Below are positions 1-5,505 of a stretch of DNA of 7,615 nt, one piece after another. The notes beneath the pieces were generated by a model. The model was not told the origin of the DNA, did no database searches, and worked only from the letters and a program-made list of their open reading frames with translations. Location: contig JAISMD010000012.1 in NCBI GenBank assembly GCA_031276935.1, forward strand, positions 1-7,615, read 5' to 3'. This DNA comes from Puniceicoccales bacterium (GTDB lineage: Bacteria > Verrucomicrobiota > Verrucomicrobiia > Opitutales > LL51). A program made the position numbers and the translations under genes. The stretch's first letter is position 1. Each line of letters opens with the position of its first letter.

Positions 1-49
1 TCTTTTATCTTTTATTTTTCAAAGTTCAGCGGGGCATCAGAAAGGTACG

Positions 50-982
50 ATGGTAACTTTTGAAGAAGCAGAGGCGATTTTTTACACACCATTTTTGGAG
101 TTAATCTACAGGGCACACACGGTCCACCAATTGCACCATGATCCTCGGAAAATGCAGATTAGTTCCCTGCTCAGCATACAGACCGGCGGTTGCTGTGAGG
201 ACTGTGCCTACTGTGCCCAATCCATTCGCAATGGGACGAAGATGCCTAAGCAGACCATAGGGGACATGGATCATATTTTAGCTGCGGCGAAGAAAGCGAA
301 GTCCATGGGCAGTTCACGATTTTACATGGGTACGTCGGGTCGTAGTCCCGGCAAAGAGATTTTTGCGTTGGTATGTGAAGCGGTTATTGCGGTAAAGCGT
401 TTAGGTTTAGAGACCTGTCTGACCATGGGAATGTTGGAGGAAGAACAGGTAATTAAACTTCGAGAATGCGGTTTAGATTACTACAATCACAATGTGGACA
501 CATCTCCGGAGTACTACGGCAAGGTCATTACGACCAGGACGCTCGATGACCGCATAGGTACCATCGAATTGGTTCGGAAGCACGGTATTAAGGTTTGTAC
601 GGGGGGCATATTGGGTATGGGAGAAAGTAATACGGATCGCATCAAATTGATCCTATTGCTAGCGAATTTAGGGGAACATCCCCAATCGATTTCCATTAAT
701 CGGCTTGTCAAAATACCGGGTACACCCCTAGCGAACGTAGCGGATATGGATCCCTTTGATTTTGTTCGCACCATAGCCTTGGCCAGGATTTTGATGCCCA
801 AATCCGTCCTACGCGTATCTGCGGGAAGAGCGGAAATGGATGATGCGCTACAGGCACTTTGTTTTTTTTCCGGTGCCGGTGCGTTATTTATTGGAGAAAA
901 ATTACTGACCACGGAAAATCGTGATGTTCAACGGGATCTCCTGCTCCTGAAACGTTTGGATCTTCAACCGACGGAAATTTAA
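50..982 (+). CDS. bioB: Biotin synthase (radical SAM), with an altered auxiliary-cluster ligand
   Basis: Converts dethiobiotin to biotin by radical SAM chemistry, the last step of biotin synthesis, in the cytoplasm. The 310 residues align along their length with E. coli BioB at a constant offset of 5. Seen: the radical SAM CxxxCxxC (C48, C52, C55), the YNHNVDTSPEYY block (145-156), GGILGMGE (185-192), N217 in SINRLVKIPGTPLA, R255 in RVSAGR, and the C-terminal KLLTTEN block (284-290). Of the four [2Fe-2S] ligands known in E. coli (C97, C128, C188, R260), C123, C183 and R255 are present, but the C97 position is Tyr92 (codon tac, 323-325) in RFYMG, where RFCMG is usual. Position 49 is Cys where Pro is usual. 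The protein is shorter than E. coli BioB (346) at the C-terminus, as in many homologues. The ATG at 50 has GAAAGG at 40-45 as ribosome binding site. No other bio gene lies in the window. Family assignment is very secure; activity with this ligand change is uncertain. Confidence 0.95.
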   Translation: MVTFEEAEAIFYTPFLELIYRAHTVHQLHHDPRKMQISSLLSIQTGGCCEDCAYCAQSIRNGTKMPKQTIGDMDHILAAAKKAKSMGSSRFYMGTSGRSPGKEIFALVCEAVIAVKRLGLETCLTMGMLEEEQVIKLRECGLDYYNHNVDTSPEYYGKVITTRTLDDRIGTIELVRKHGIKVCTGGILGMGESNTDRIKLILLLANLGEHPQSISINRLVKIPGTPLANVADMDPFDFVRTIALARILMPKSVLRVSAGRAEMDDALQALCFFSGAGALFIGEKLLTTENRDVQRDLLLLKRLDLQPTEI

Positions 983-1025
983 TCATTGAATTCATTTCCA
1001 GCGAAAAAAGGAAGCCATTAGTTCA

Positions 1026-1053
1026 TTGACAGAATTGCGGATAAAAATATCAT
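1026..1053 (+). promoter_or_regulatory. Sigma70-like promoter for the rhomboid gene
   Basis: A perfect -35 hexamer TTGACA (1026-1031), a 16-nt spacer and a 5/6 match -10 TATCAT (1048-1053) lie in the 81-nt gap after bioB. Transcription would be expected to begin near 1060, only a few bases before the ATG at 1064, where no Shine-Dalgarno sequence is visible. This would give the protease its own promoter independent of bioB and a nearly leaderless mRNA. Pattern-based call; no start-site data. Confidence 0.55.
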
Positions 1054-1063
1054 AGCAATAACG

Positions 1064-1906
1064 ATGGAGAAAGCATTTAGAGTTGGAGACCGGAATAGTG
1101 GGAATGCATTGAAGATATTATTGGGGACGATGGTATCGGTATTTTTGCTGGATAAGATAAGCAGTACCTGGTTTGGGAATAATTTTTTCAATGGAAATTT
1201 ATCCCTATCCGTGGGGGGATTAGGCAAAGGTAATTTGTGGCAATTGGTGACTTACATGTTCATCCATGAAGGTTTAGGGCACATCCTTTGTAATGCCATT
1301 GTTTTATTTTTCGTTGGAAAGTTAGTCGAACAGCGCTACGGGGGAAAACGTTTAGTGGAGGTTTTTTTATTTTCCGGGTTACTGGGAGCGGGGGCATGGT
1401 TTTTAGTTCACGGTCAGCAATTCCAGGCTTCCCTAGTAGGGGCGTCGGCGGGATGTTTAGGTATTTTCAGCTACTTTTGTTTTACCTGTGAAAATCGTCC
1501 CTCCACATTTCTCCTATTTTTTACCGTTCCACTTCGTCTAAAGCCCCGCATGCTCCTAGCCATAGCCGCTGGATTGGAAGTTTATGGCTTACTTTTCCAG
1601 GAATTGCGAAATGGAGCCGTCGCCAATTCGGCGCATTTGGGGGGAATTCTAGGCGGATGTGGAGCCTATTTTTTTTTCCGATATTGGCGAAAATATGTAA
1701 ATACGGCAAAGGGAAAACTGACCTATCGAGCCCGGACATCCCAGGCGATGCATGGCGATAGCTACAAATTATACATCACCAGTTATTCGGCCAAACGCAG
1801 TGAGGTGGACCGTATTTTGGACAAGATCAACGAGAGTGGTTTTGGTTCATTGAGTGAGGCGGAAAAGCGTACACTCAATGGGGCGAAACAGCTCGTACAT
1901 CGCTAA
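1064..1906 (+). CDS. Rhomboid-family intramembrane serine protease with soluble C-terminal domain
   Basis: A rhomboid protease of the inner membrane, expected to cleave transmembrane segments of substrate proteins; the substrate cannot be told from sequence. Seen: a hydrophobic first segment around residues 15-30; the HEGLGHILCN block with H68, H73 and N77, matching the conserved HxxxxHxxxN of TM2; the active-site GASAG (126-130) with nucleophile S128; and the second dyad residue H191 in SAHLGG (189-194), followed by a glycine-rich TM6. Both catalytic residues are present, so it looks active. After the membrane core, a basic linker (206-225) leads to a soluble tail. Its end (247-275; VDRILDKI, GFGSLSEAEK) resembles a small helical domain often found at the C-terminus of rhomboids from Bacteroidota and Verrucomicrobiota (DUF6576-like, from memory). 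ATG 1064 is preferred over the in-frame ATG at 1130 because residues 14-22 form the start of TM1. No ribosome binding site is visible. The gene converges on the HAD gene with 48 nt between. Confidence 0.9.
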   Translation: MEKAFRVGDRNSGNALKILLGTMVSVFLLDKISSTWFGNNFFNGNLSLSVGGLGKGNLWQLVTYMFIHEGLGHILCNAIVLFFVGKLVEQRYGGKRLVEVFLFSGLLGAGAWFLVHGQQFQASLVGASAGCLGIFSYFCFTCENRPSTFLLFFTVPLRLKPRMLLAIAAGLEVYGLLFQELRNGAVANSAHLGGILGGCGAYFFFRYWRKYVNTAKGKLTYRARTSQAMHGDSYKLYITSYSAKRSEVDRILDKINESGFGSLSEAEKRTLNGAKQLVHR

Positions 1907-1954
1907 TTCCCTAAATGATCATGCCATAGTCTCTGGGGAAGCGGTTATATTTCC

Positions 1955-3052
1955 CTACCGCCAACGGTTGATTCCCTGGACATTTTCAATGAAATCAGCG
2001 ATGGCACCGTGGCCACCGTACGTTTTCAGTTGGAGGATGGATGGAATGGTTTTGATCATGGGCATGGCATTGGCGGGACAACCAACAATACCGTTTTCTG
2101 CGATGAGGTATTTGCTAATTCCCAGATCATTCACATCATCGCCGATGTATGCGATTTCACCGAATTGCAATTGCCATTGCAGAGCGATTTGGTTGAGGAT
2201 ATTGATTTTTTGATTCCCGGCATTGCCAAAAATATTTTCTGCGGGAATTTGGATACATTGGCCCAATTTTTTTGGAATAATATCCGGTTCTCCGGTGATA
2301 AAGAAAATGTATTTTCCCTCTTCATTCCACCTGCGCAATGCATCCACATCCGTAGCGGAAAAACGTTTCCAGTTCGAACCGTCTTCGCCGTAGATCTTGA
2401 ATCCATCGGTGCATGTACCATCGATGTCACAGATAATTGCTTGAATTTTTTTGGCTTTGGAGCGGATTGATTCCGGACACTGGAATTTATGCTCACCCGT
2501 TTCATCGTAATAGGTGAGGACTTTGCCATTGGAGTCGGCGTAATGGTTGATAAAGTGACGCACTAAGTGATGTTGAATCCCTTTATAGTTGCGTTTCGAG
2601 ATCAGGTGGGGTGGTTTTTCAGGGGGAAAATCGCCATCGATTAGGTCGTCGTCGAAGACGATCAAGTCGGAGAAATTACACCGCTGTTCCCTACAAAATT
2701 CTCCAAGAAATGTTACTTTATTTTGAATTCCCGTAAAACAGAATGGCATTTTCAGGTCTCGGCAACGGCGTTCCATGACTCCATGGAAATCGGGAAGGTG
2801 CGTCGCAAGGACGGAAGGAATTTTTAGGACGTGACCCAGAATATTCTTAATGGCAAAACCGTCGTAGGTGCGGAAGGGCATTGCGGAAATGGGTGCGGTT
2901 GAATTTTTCCCGTCGCTGTAAACAGGTGCGTCACCGGAGGAAAAACCATCCTGCGGTAGGGTAAGAATTTCCCGGGGATTGTCAAAGGTACTTTCCCCCA
3001 TAATGACCCATTTAATGCGTTCGAAATCTAAGGGAGGAAATATAGGATTCAT
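1955..3052 (-). CDS. Tandem HAD protein: degenerate KdsC-like domain fused to an intact KdsC-family phosphatase domain
   Basis: The C-terminal half (about 202-358) is a KdsC/NeuA-tail type HAD phosphatase. It has motif I CDIDGTCTDG with D209 and D211, motif II ITGE (252-255), motif III lysine K282, motif IV IGDDVND with D305, D306 and D309, and the family-typical GG(H)GAI tail (346-351). The N-terminal half (about 12-171) appears to be a second copy: the helix MPFRTYDGFAIKNIL, then ATHLPDFHGVMERR at motif II, GIQNK at motif III and VFDDDLID (132-139) at motif IV fit KdsC in order. Motif I there reads MGESTFD, so the nucleophile Asp is lost, and the segment after motif IV is shortened. KdsC itself (about 180 residues) dephosphorylates Kdo-8-phosphate in LPS core synthesis. 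The lpt neighbours favour a related role, but TGE instead of TGR leaves the substrate open. The start at 3052 lies 4 nt after the lptB stop; an upstream ATG at 3106 would overlap lptB by 50 nt and adds no homology. Confidence 0.85.
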   Translation of the reverse strand: MNPIFPPLDFERIKWVIMGESTFDNPREILTLPQDGFSSGDAPVYSDGKNSTAPISAMPFRTYDGFAIKNILGHVLKIPSVLATHLPDFHGVMERRCRDLKMPFCFTGIQNKVTFLGEFCREQRCNFSDLIVFDDDLIDGDFPPEKPPHLISKRNYKGIQHHLVRHFINHYADSNGKVLTYYDETGEHKFQCPESIRSKAKKIQAIICDIDGTCTDGFKIYGEDGSNWKRFSATDVDALRRWNEEGKYIFFITGEPDIIPKKLGQCIQIPAENIFGNAGNQKINILNQIALQWQLQFGEIAYIGDDVNDLGISKYLIAENGIVGCPANAMPMIKTIPSILQLKTYGGHGAIADFIENVQGINRWR

Positions 3053-3056
3053 CGTA

Positions 3057-3782
3057 TTACATCGAAAAACGTTCGCCAAGGTACAGCAGGCGGCTTTGGG
3101 GGTCATTCAGTAGAACGGAATGATCGCCTTCGCAGAGGACTTTCCCACCGTGAATGAGGTAAGCCCGATCCACAATTGCCAGAGTTTCACGGACATTGTG
3201 GTCCGTAATGAGAATACCGATCCCCCTATCTTTCAATTGGGCGATGATGTTCTGGATATCGGCGACGCTGATGGGATCAACTCCACTGAAAGGTTCATCG
3301 AGGAGTAGGAATTTGGGTTCCATCAGCAATGTGCGTGCAATTTCGAGGCGTCTACGTTCGCCGCCACTCAACGTGTATGCCCTTTGTTGGGCGAGATTTT
3401 GAATCCCTAATTCCCGGAGCGTTTGGAGAATGGTGGTGTCGATTTTATCCTTTCCGAAGGGGAGATTCTCTGCGATAATTCTCAGATTGTCGAAAACCGA
3501 TAGTGCCTTAAAAACAGAAGTTTCCTGGGGTAAGTAGCTAATTCCGAGGTGGGCCCGTTTGTGCATGGGCAGCGCCGTAATGTCCTGACCATTGAGTTCA
3601 ATATTTCCCGTATCGGGGGCGATGAGACCAACAATTATGTGGAAGGTCGTTGTTTTTCCGGCACCGTTTGGACCAAGAATGCCAACAATCTCCCCGGGCG
3701 AAATCCCAAGAGTAACCCCGTCGACCACATTACGCCCACCGTATTTTTTACAAAGGGCATGGGTGGATAGGGTATGTTTCAT
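3057..3782 (-). CDS. lptB: LPS export ABC transporter ATP-binding protein LptB
   Basis: Cytoplasmic ATPase of the LptB2FGC complex, which extracts LPS from the inner membrane and pushes it along the LptC-LptA bridge. At 241 residues it matches the usual LptB length. Seen: Walker A GPNGAGKT (37-44), Q-loop Gln86 in ISYLPQE, signature LSGGE (138-142), Walker B FLLLDEP with catalytic E163, D-loop SGVDP (166-170) and switch H195 in TDHN. HKRAHLGISYLPQE and LLLDEPFSGVDPISV are characteristic of LptB rather than of the related branched-chain amino acid ATPases (LivF/LivG). It sits in the minus-strand cluster between lptA (62-nt gap) and the tandem HAD gene (4-nt gap). The start ATG is the only sensible one; no Shine-Dalgarno is visible upstream. 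The permease genes lptF/lptG are not in the window. Confidence 0.95.
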   Translation of the reverse strand: MKHTLSTHALCKKYGGRNVVDGVTLGISPGEIVGILGPNGAGKTTTFHIIVGLIAPDTGNIELNGQDITALPMHKRAHLGISYLPQETSVFKALSVFDNLRIIAENLPFGKDKIDTTILQTLRELGIQNLAQQRAYTLSGGERRRLEIARTLLMEPKFLLLDEPFSGVDPISVADIQNIIAQLKDRGIGILITDHNVRETLAIVDRAYLIHGGKVLCEGDHSVLLNDPQSRLLYLGERFSM

Positions 3783-3844
3783 GGGACAAGTAAAGCGGAT
3801 CCGGGATCGTTGAGAAGCTTAAAACAAAATTTTTTTGCGGAAAT

Positions 3845-4576
3845 TTATGGTTCTCCTTCGTTTTCAAATACCACGGGAGAGCGGCGGAAGGAATCGATTT
3901 TTGGGAAAAGATTTTTATTTTGATTATTTATTTCCCCTATTTTTTCGGGGAAAAACGGAATTGCATGAACCGTTATATTTTCCTCAAAAAATTTATTTTC
4001 CTGGGAAAGCGGTGAGGTTGGAGGTGTAATATTTTTCGGAGAAGCATTTGCCGCAGTGCCATCGCCGAGATCAACGGTTACGGGTTTGCAAACGTTACTG
4101 GAAATTTCGACGCTCTTTGTTTTGTAATTGATACAAATTTCATTGCCGGATACGGTGCCCATTTCACCGCTTATCACCGCTTCCCCGGAGAGGAGAATGG
4201 TGGAATCGAAGGGGGTAATTTCCGCATGTTCTGCGGAACAACAACGATCACCGTATTGTAAATTGAGGGGACCCGTGACTAGAATTCGCTTGATGGATTC
4301 GGTGCCGAAAGAAGGGTCCAGGGAACGGCCAAAGGTCGTCACTTTAGCGGCAACGCATTCCGCTGAAAATTCCGATGAATTCAATTTTACATTCCCGGTA
4401 AAAGTAAATTCCGTTTGATCGTCGTTGAAGGAAATTTCCAATTTATCACTCGTAATGGAACTCCCCGCATGCTCCACTCCAAATAAAGATGATGAGAGAA
4501 AAAATAGAAAGCAAATTAGACGCCATTTATTCGCCGTCGAAGGGTGGTTTTTCAAAAAAGACTTGGACATTTTCAT
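3845..4576 (-). CDS. lptA: LptA/OstA-like periplasmic LPS-transport protein
   Basis: A secreted protein of 243 residues with an N-terminal signal peptide: basic segment to KWR (17-19), hydrophobic core LICFLFFLSSSLFG (20-33), probable cleavage near residues 37-38. Residues about 40-160 have the repeating beta-strand pattern of the LptA/OstA-N fold, with phrases such as ITSDKLEI, FTFTGNVKL, AEHAEI, ILLSGEAVI and TVSGNEI, which in LptA form the periplasmic filament carrying LPS to LptD. The tail (166-243) is Pro/Asn/Lys-rich and not recognisable; typical LptA proteins are shorter (185 residues in E. coli). The start overlaps the end of lptC by 50 nt. An alternative ATG is two codons in (4570). 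No later in-frame ATG would keep the signal peptide, so the overlap appears genuine and suggests translational coupling. Assignment rests on strand pattern and position next to lptB rather than on strong identity. Confidence 0.8.
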   Translation of the reverse strand: MKMSKSFLKNHPSTANKWRLICFLFFLSSSLFGVEHAGSSITSDKLEISFNDDQTEFTFTGNVKLNSSEFSAECVAAKVTTFGRSLDPSFGTESIKRILVTGPLNLQYGDRCCSAEHAEITPFDSTILLSGEAVISGEMGTVSGNEICINYKTKSVEISSNVCKPVTVDLGDGTAANASPKNITPPTSPLSQENKFFEENITVHAIPFFPEKIGEINNQNKNLFPKIDSFRRSPVVFENEGEP

Positions 4577-4943
4577 TTAGAACAAAATTTTTATTTTCAC
4601 TGGAAAGTTCCCAATTCCTACCCGTTGCCGAGAATTCTCCGTTGGTAATCGCAATAAAACCTTCCCCGGAAGCACTATTTTCCAAAGGATTTACCCTAGC
4701 CTGATCGCTGATAACGAAAAGCGGAGGGGAATTCATTTCCTTTTCACTAAAAGTTTGGATCGAGATGTCGGAAATTTCAAAAACCTTATCCTCGGATAAA
4801 TCCGCCCGTTGGCCGGAAATACTACAAAATTTTGTCCCTTGCCCGTCGAACAGAGGGAGGGAAAAGTGGTCCAAATGATTGGCCATAATTTGGCCCGGGG
4901 GAAGGAAAGTAAAAATTAAAAATAGGTATAAAAATCGTAACAC
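4527..4943 (-). CDS. lptC: LptC-like LPS export periplasmic protein
   Basis: A 138-residue protein with an N-terminal hydrophobic segment (MLRFLYLFLIFTFL, 1-14) that serves as signal peptide or uncleaved anchor; true LptC keeps it as a membrane anchor binding LptFG. The rest is a single beta-rich domain with the LptC/OstA look: LPLFDGQG (29-36), SISGQRADL (41-49), EISDISIQTF (56-65), an alanine-glycine turn SGEGFIAI (92-99), FSATGRNWEL (104-113) and a final NVQVFFE (125-131). LptC links LptB2FG to LptA in the periplasm. The start is GTG at 4943-4941; it is chosen because it includes the whole hydrophobic segment, and the first in-frame ATG (residue 20) would remove it. It is the first gene of the minus-strand cluster and overlaps lptA. 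No Shine-Dalgarno is seen. Similarity to LptC is moderate; the neighbours strengthen the call. Confidence 0.7.
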   Translation of the reverse strand: MLRFLYLFLIFTFLPPGQIMANHLDHFSLPLFDGQGTKFCSISGQRADLSEDKVFEISDISIQTFSEKEMNSPPLFVISDQARVNPLENSASGEGFIAITNGEFSATGRNWELSSENKNFVLNENVQVFFEKPPFDGE

Positions 4944-5044
4944 TTATTTGTAGAGAAAAATTCTGGAAATAATTTCAAGATTAAAATCTCCTTGACATAC
5001 AAAAAAAAGTGCCTCTTAACCTTATTTTCAATTTTTCATCCCAT
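4944..5044. promoter_or_regulatory. Divergent intergenic region between the lpt cluster and the 136-residue gene
   Basis: These 101 nt are very AT-rich and must hold the start signals of both diverging transcripts. They contain an inverted repeat AGATT-AA-AATCT (4978-4989), an A8 run (5001-5008) and the plus-strand TTGACA at 4992-4997. On the minus strand, possible elements for lptC are TTTAAT (4985-4980) or TTGAAA followed at a too-long 20-nt distance by TACAAA next to the GTG. None is a convincing pair. No RNA gene is visible. Confidence 0.5.
4992..5019 (+). promoter_or_regulatory. Possible promoter for the 136-residue gene
   Basis: A perfect -35 TTGACA (4992-4997) is followed after 16 nt by a poor -10, TCTTAA (5014-5019, 3/6). 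If real, transcription starts near 5026. That supports translation from the ATG at 5045 and rules out the in-frame GTG at 5009, which lies inside the promoter. The -10 weakness keeps confidence low. Confidence 0.35.
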
Positions 5045-5455
5045 ATGGAAATTAGAACTATTTCGGACAGTGTATGGAATACGCTTTGTATTAAACCCTT
5101 TATTTTTGTTGGTTTCCACGAGTATAAGACGAAGGTCGCTGCCATCGCCGTTAGCGACGAAGATCTATGCCATTGCCGTCTCATCGAAAATTCTCATTCC
5201 GCCCGTCAGAAAATATTTGCCTCCATCCACGAAAATTATCCCGGAGCTCCCATTGCCGTCTTCAATGGGAAAACAAAGAATTGTTGGGCGAATATTTTAG
5301 CCGAAAAAGCCGGGGAAAAAACCGAATTAAAAATCGTTCTCAAAGGTTCTCCCACGCAACTGGAAAAATGGCAAAATGAATTACTCCGTGCCATGAAAAA
5401 TGAAAAAAATTTGAAATTTTCCCCGGAAAATCCCGTACAATTCGTCCTACCTTAA
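5045..5455 (+). CDS. Hypothetical protein, 136 residues, not recognised
   Basis: I do not recognise a family. The protein has no signal peptide or membrane segment and is probably cytoplasmic. The pattern suggests a small alpha/beta fold: two strands (KPFIFVGFHEY, 17-27; KVAAIAVSD, 30-38), a helix (SARQKIFASIHENY, 52-65), a strand (APIAVFNG, 68-75), a strand (TELKIVLKG, 93-101) and a charged helix (LEKWQNELLRAMKNEKN, 106-122). Four cysteines (15, 42, 44, 80) include a CHC. The reading frame extends to a GTG at 5009, but that would place the start inside a TTGACA-type promoter, so the ATG at 5045 is chosen; there is no clear ribosome binding site for either. It is divergent from the lpt cluster and lies 50 nt upstream of the GH13 gene on the same strand. 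Its codon and base use look like the neighbours', and the frame is uninterrupted, which supports a real gene. Confidence 0.7.
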   Translation: MEIRTISDSVWNTLCIKPFIFVGFHEYKTKVAAIAVSDEDLCHCRLIENSHSARQKIFASIHENYPGAPIAVFNGKTKNCWANILAEKAGEKTELKIVLKGSPTQLEKWQNELLRAMKNEKNLKFSPENPVQFVLP

Positions 5456-5468
5456 ATTCATTATAAAT

Positions 5469-5496
5469 TTGAAAACCACAATTTTCCGCCTAATAT
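5469..5496 (+). promoter_or_regulatory. Possible promoter for the GH13 gene
   Basis: TTGAAA (5469-5474), a 16-nt spacer and TAATAT (5491-5496, 4/6 match to TATAAT) lie in the 50-nt gap before the GH13 ATG at 5506. The expected start site, near 5503, would leave almost no leader. A short AGGG (5497-5500) precedes the ATG and could instead act as a weak ribosome binding site if transcription comes from further upstream. Confidence 0.35.
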
Positions 5497-5505
5497 AGGG
5501 TTCCG

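Noticed and set aside
514..912. A 132-codon minus-strand frame opposite bioB
   Set aside because: It lies wholly within the highly conserved bioB coding region, has no recognisable motif and is a frame shadow.
1669..1677. T9 run in the rhomboid gene (also T8 at 862-869 in bioB) as possible phase-variation tract
   Set aside because: Both runs are in frame within intact genes coding Phe-rich stretches, and nothing suggests switching; homopolymers of this length are common in such sequence.
1935..1956. A weak hairpin (GGGGAA / TTCCC, 10-nt loop) at the convergent end of the rhomboid and HAD genes, considered as a terminator
   Set aside because: The stem is only about 5-6 bp and neither strand has a following U tract, so it does not support an intrinsic terminator.
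2009..2529. Open frames overlapping the HAD gene on both strands (153 codons plus, 132 codons minus)
   Set aside because: They overlap the strongly conserved HAD catalytic domain, which accounts for the sequence; their translations show no family features.
3798..3808. GATCC-G-GGATC palindrome in the lptA-lptB gap
   Set aside because: An 11-nt palindrome with a 1-nt centre cannot form a useful hairpin and there is no second copy or known site; chance is the simplest explanation.
5009..5044. Extended N-terminus (GTG start at 5009) for the 136-residue protein
   Set aside because: The GTG lies inside a TTGACA-type promoter spacer and has no ribosome binding site; the ATG at 5045 is more consistent.
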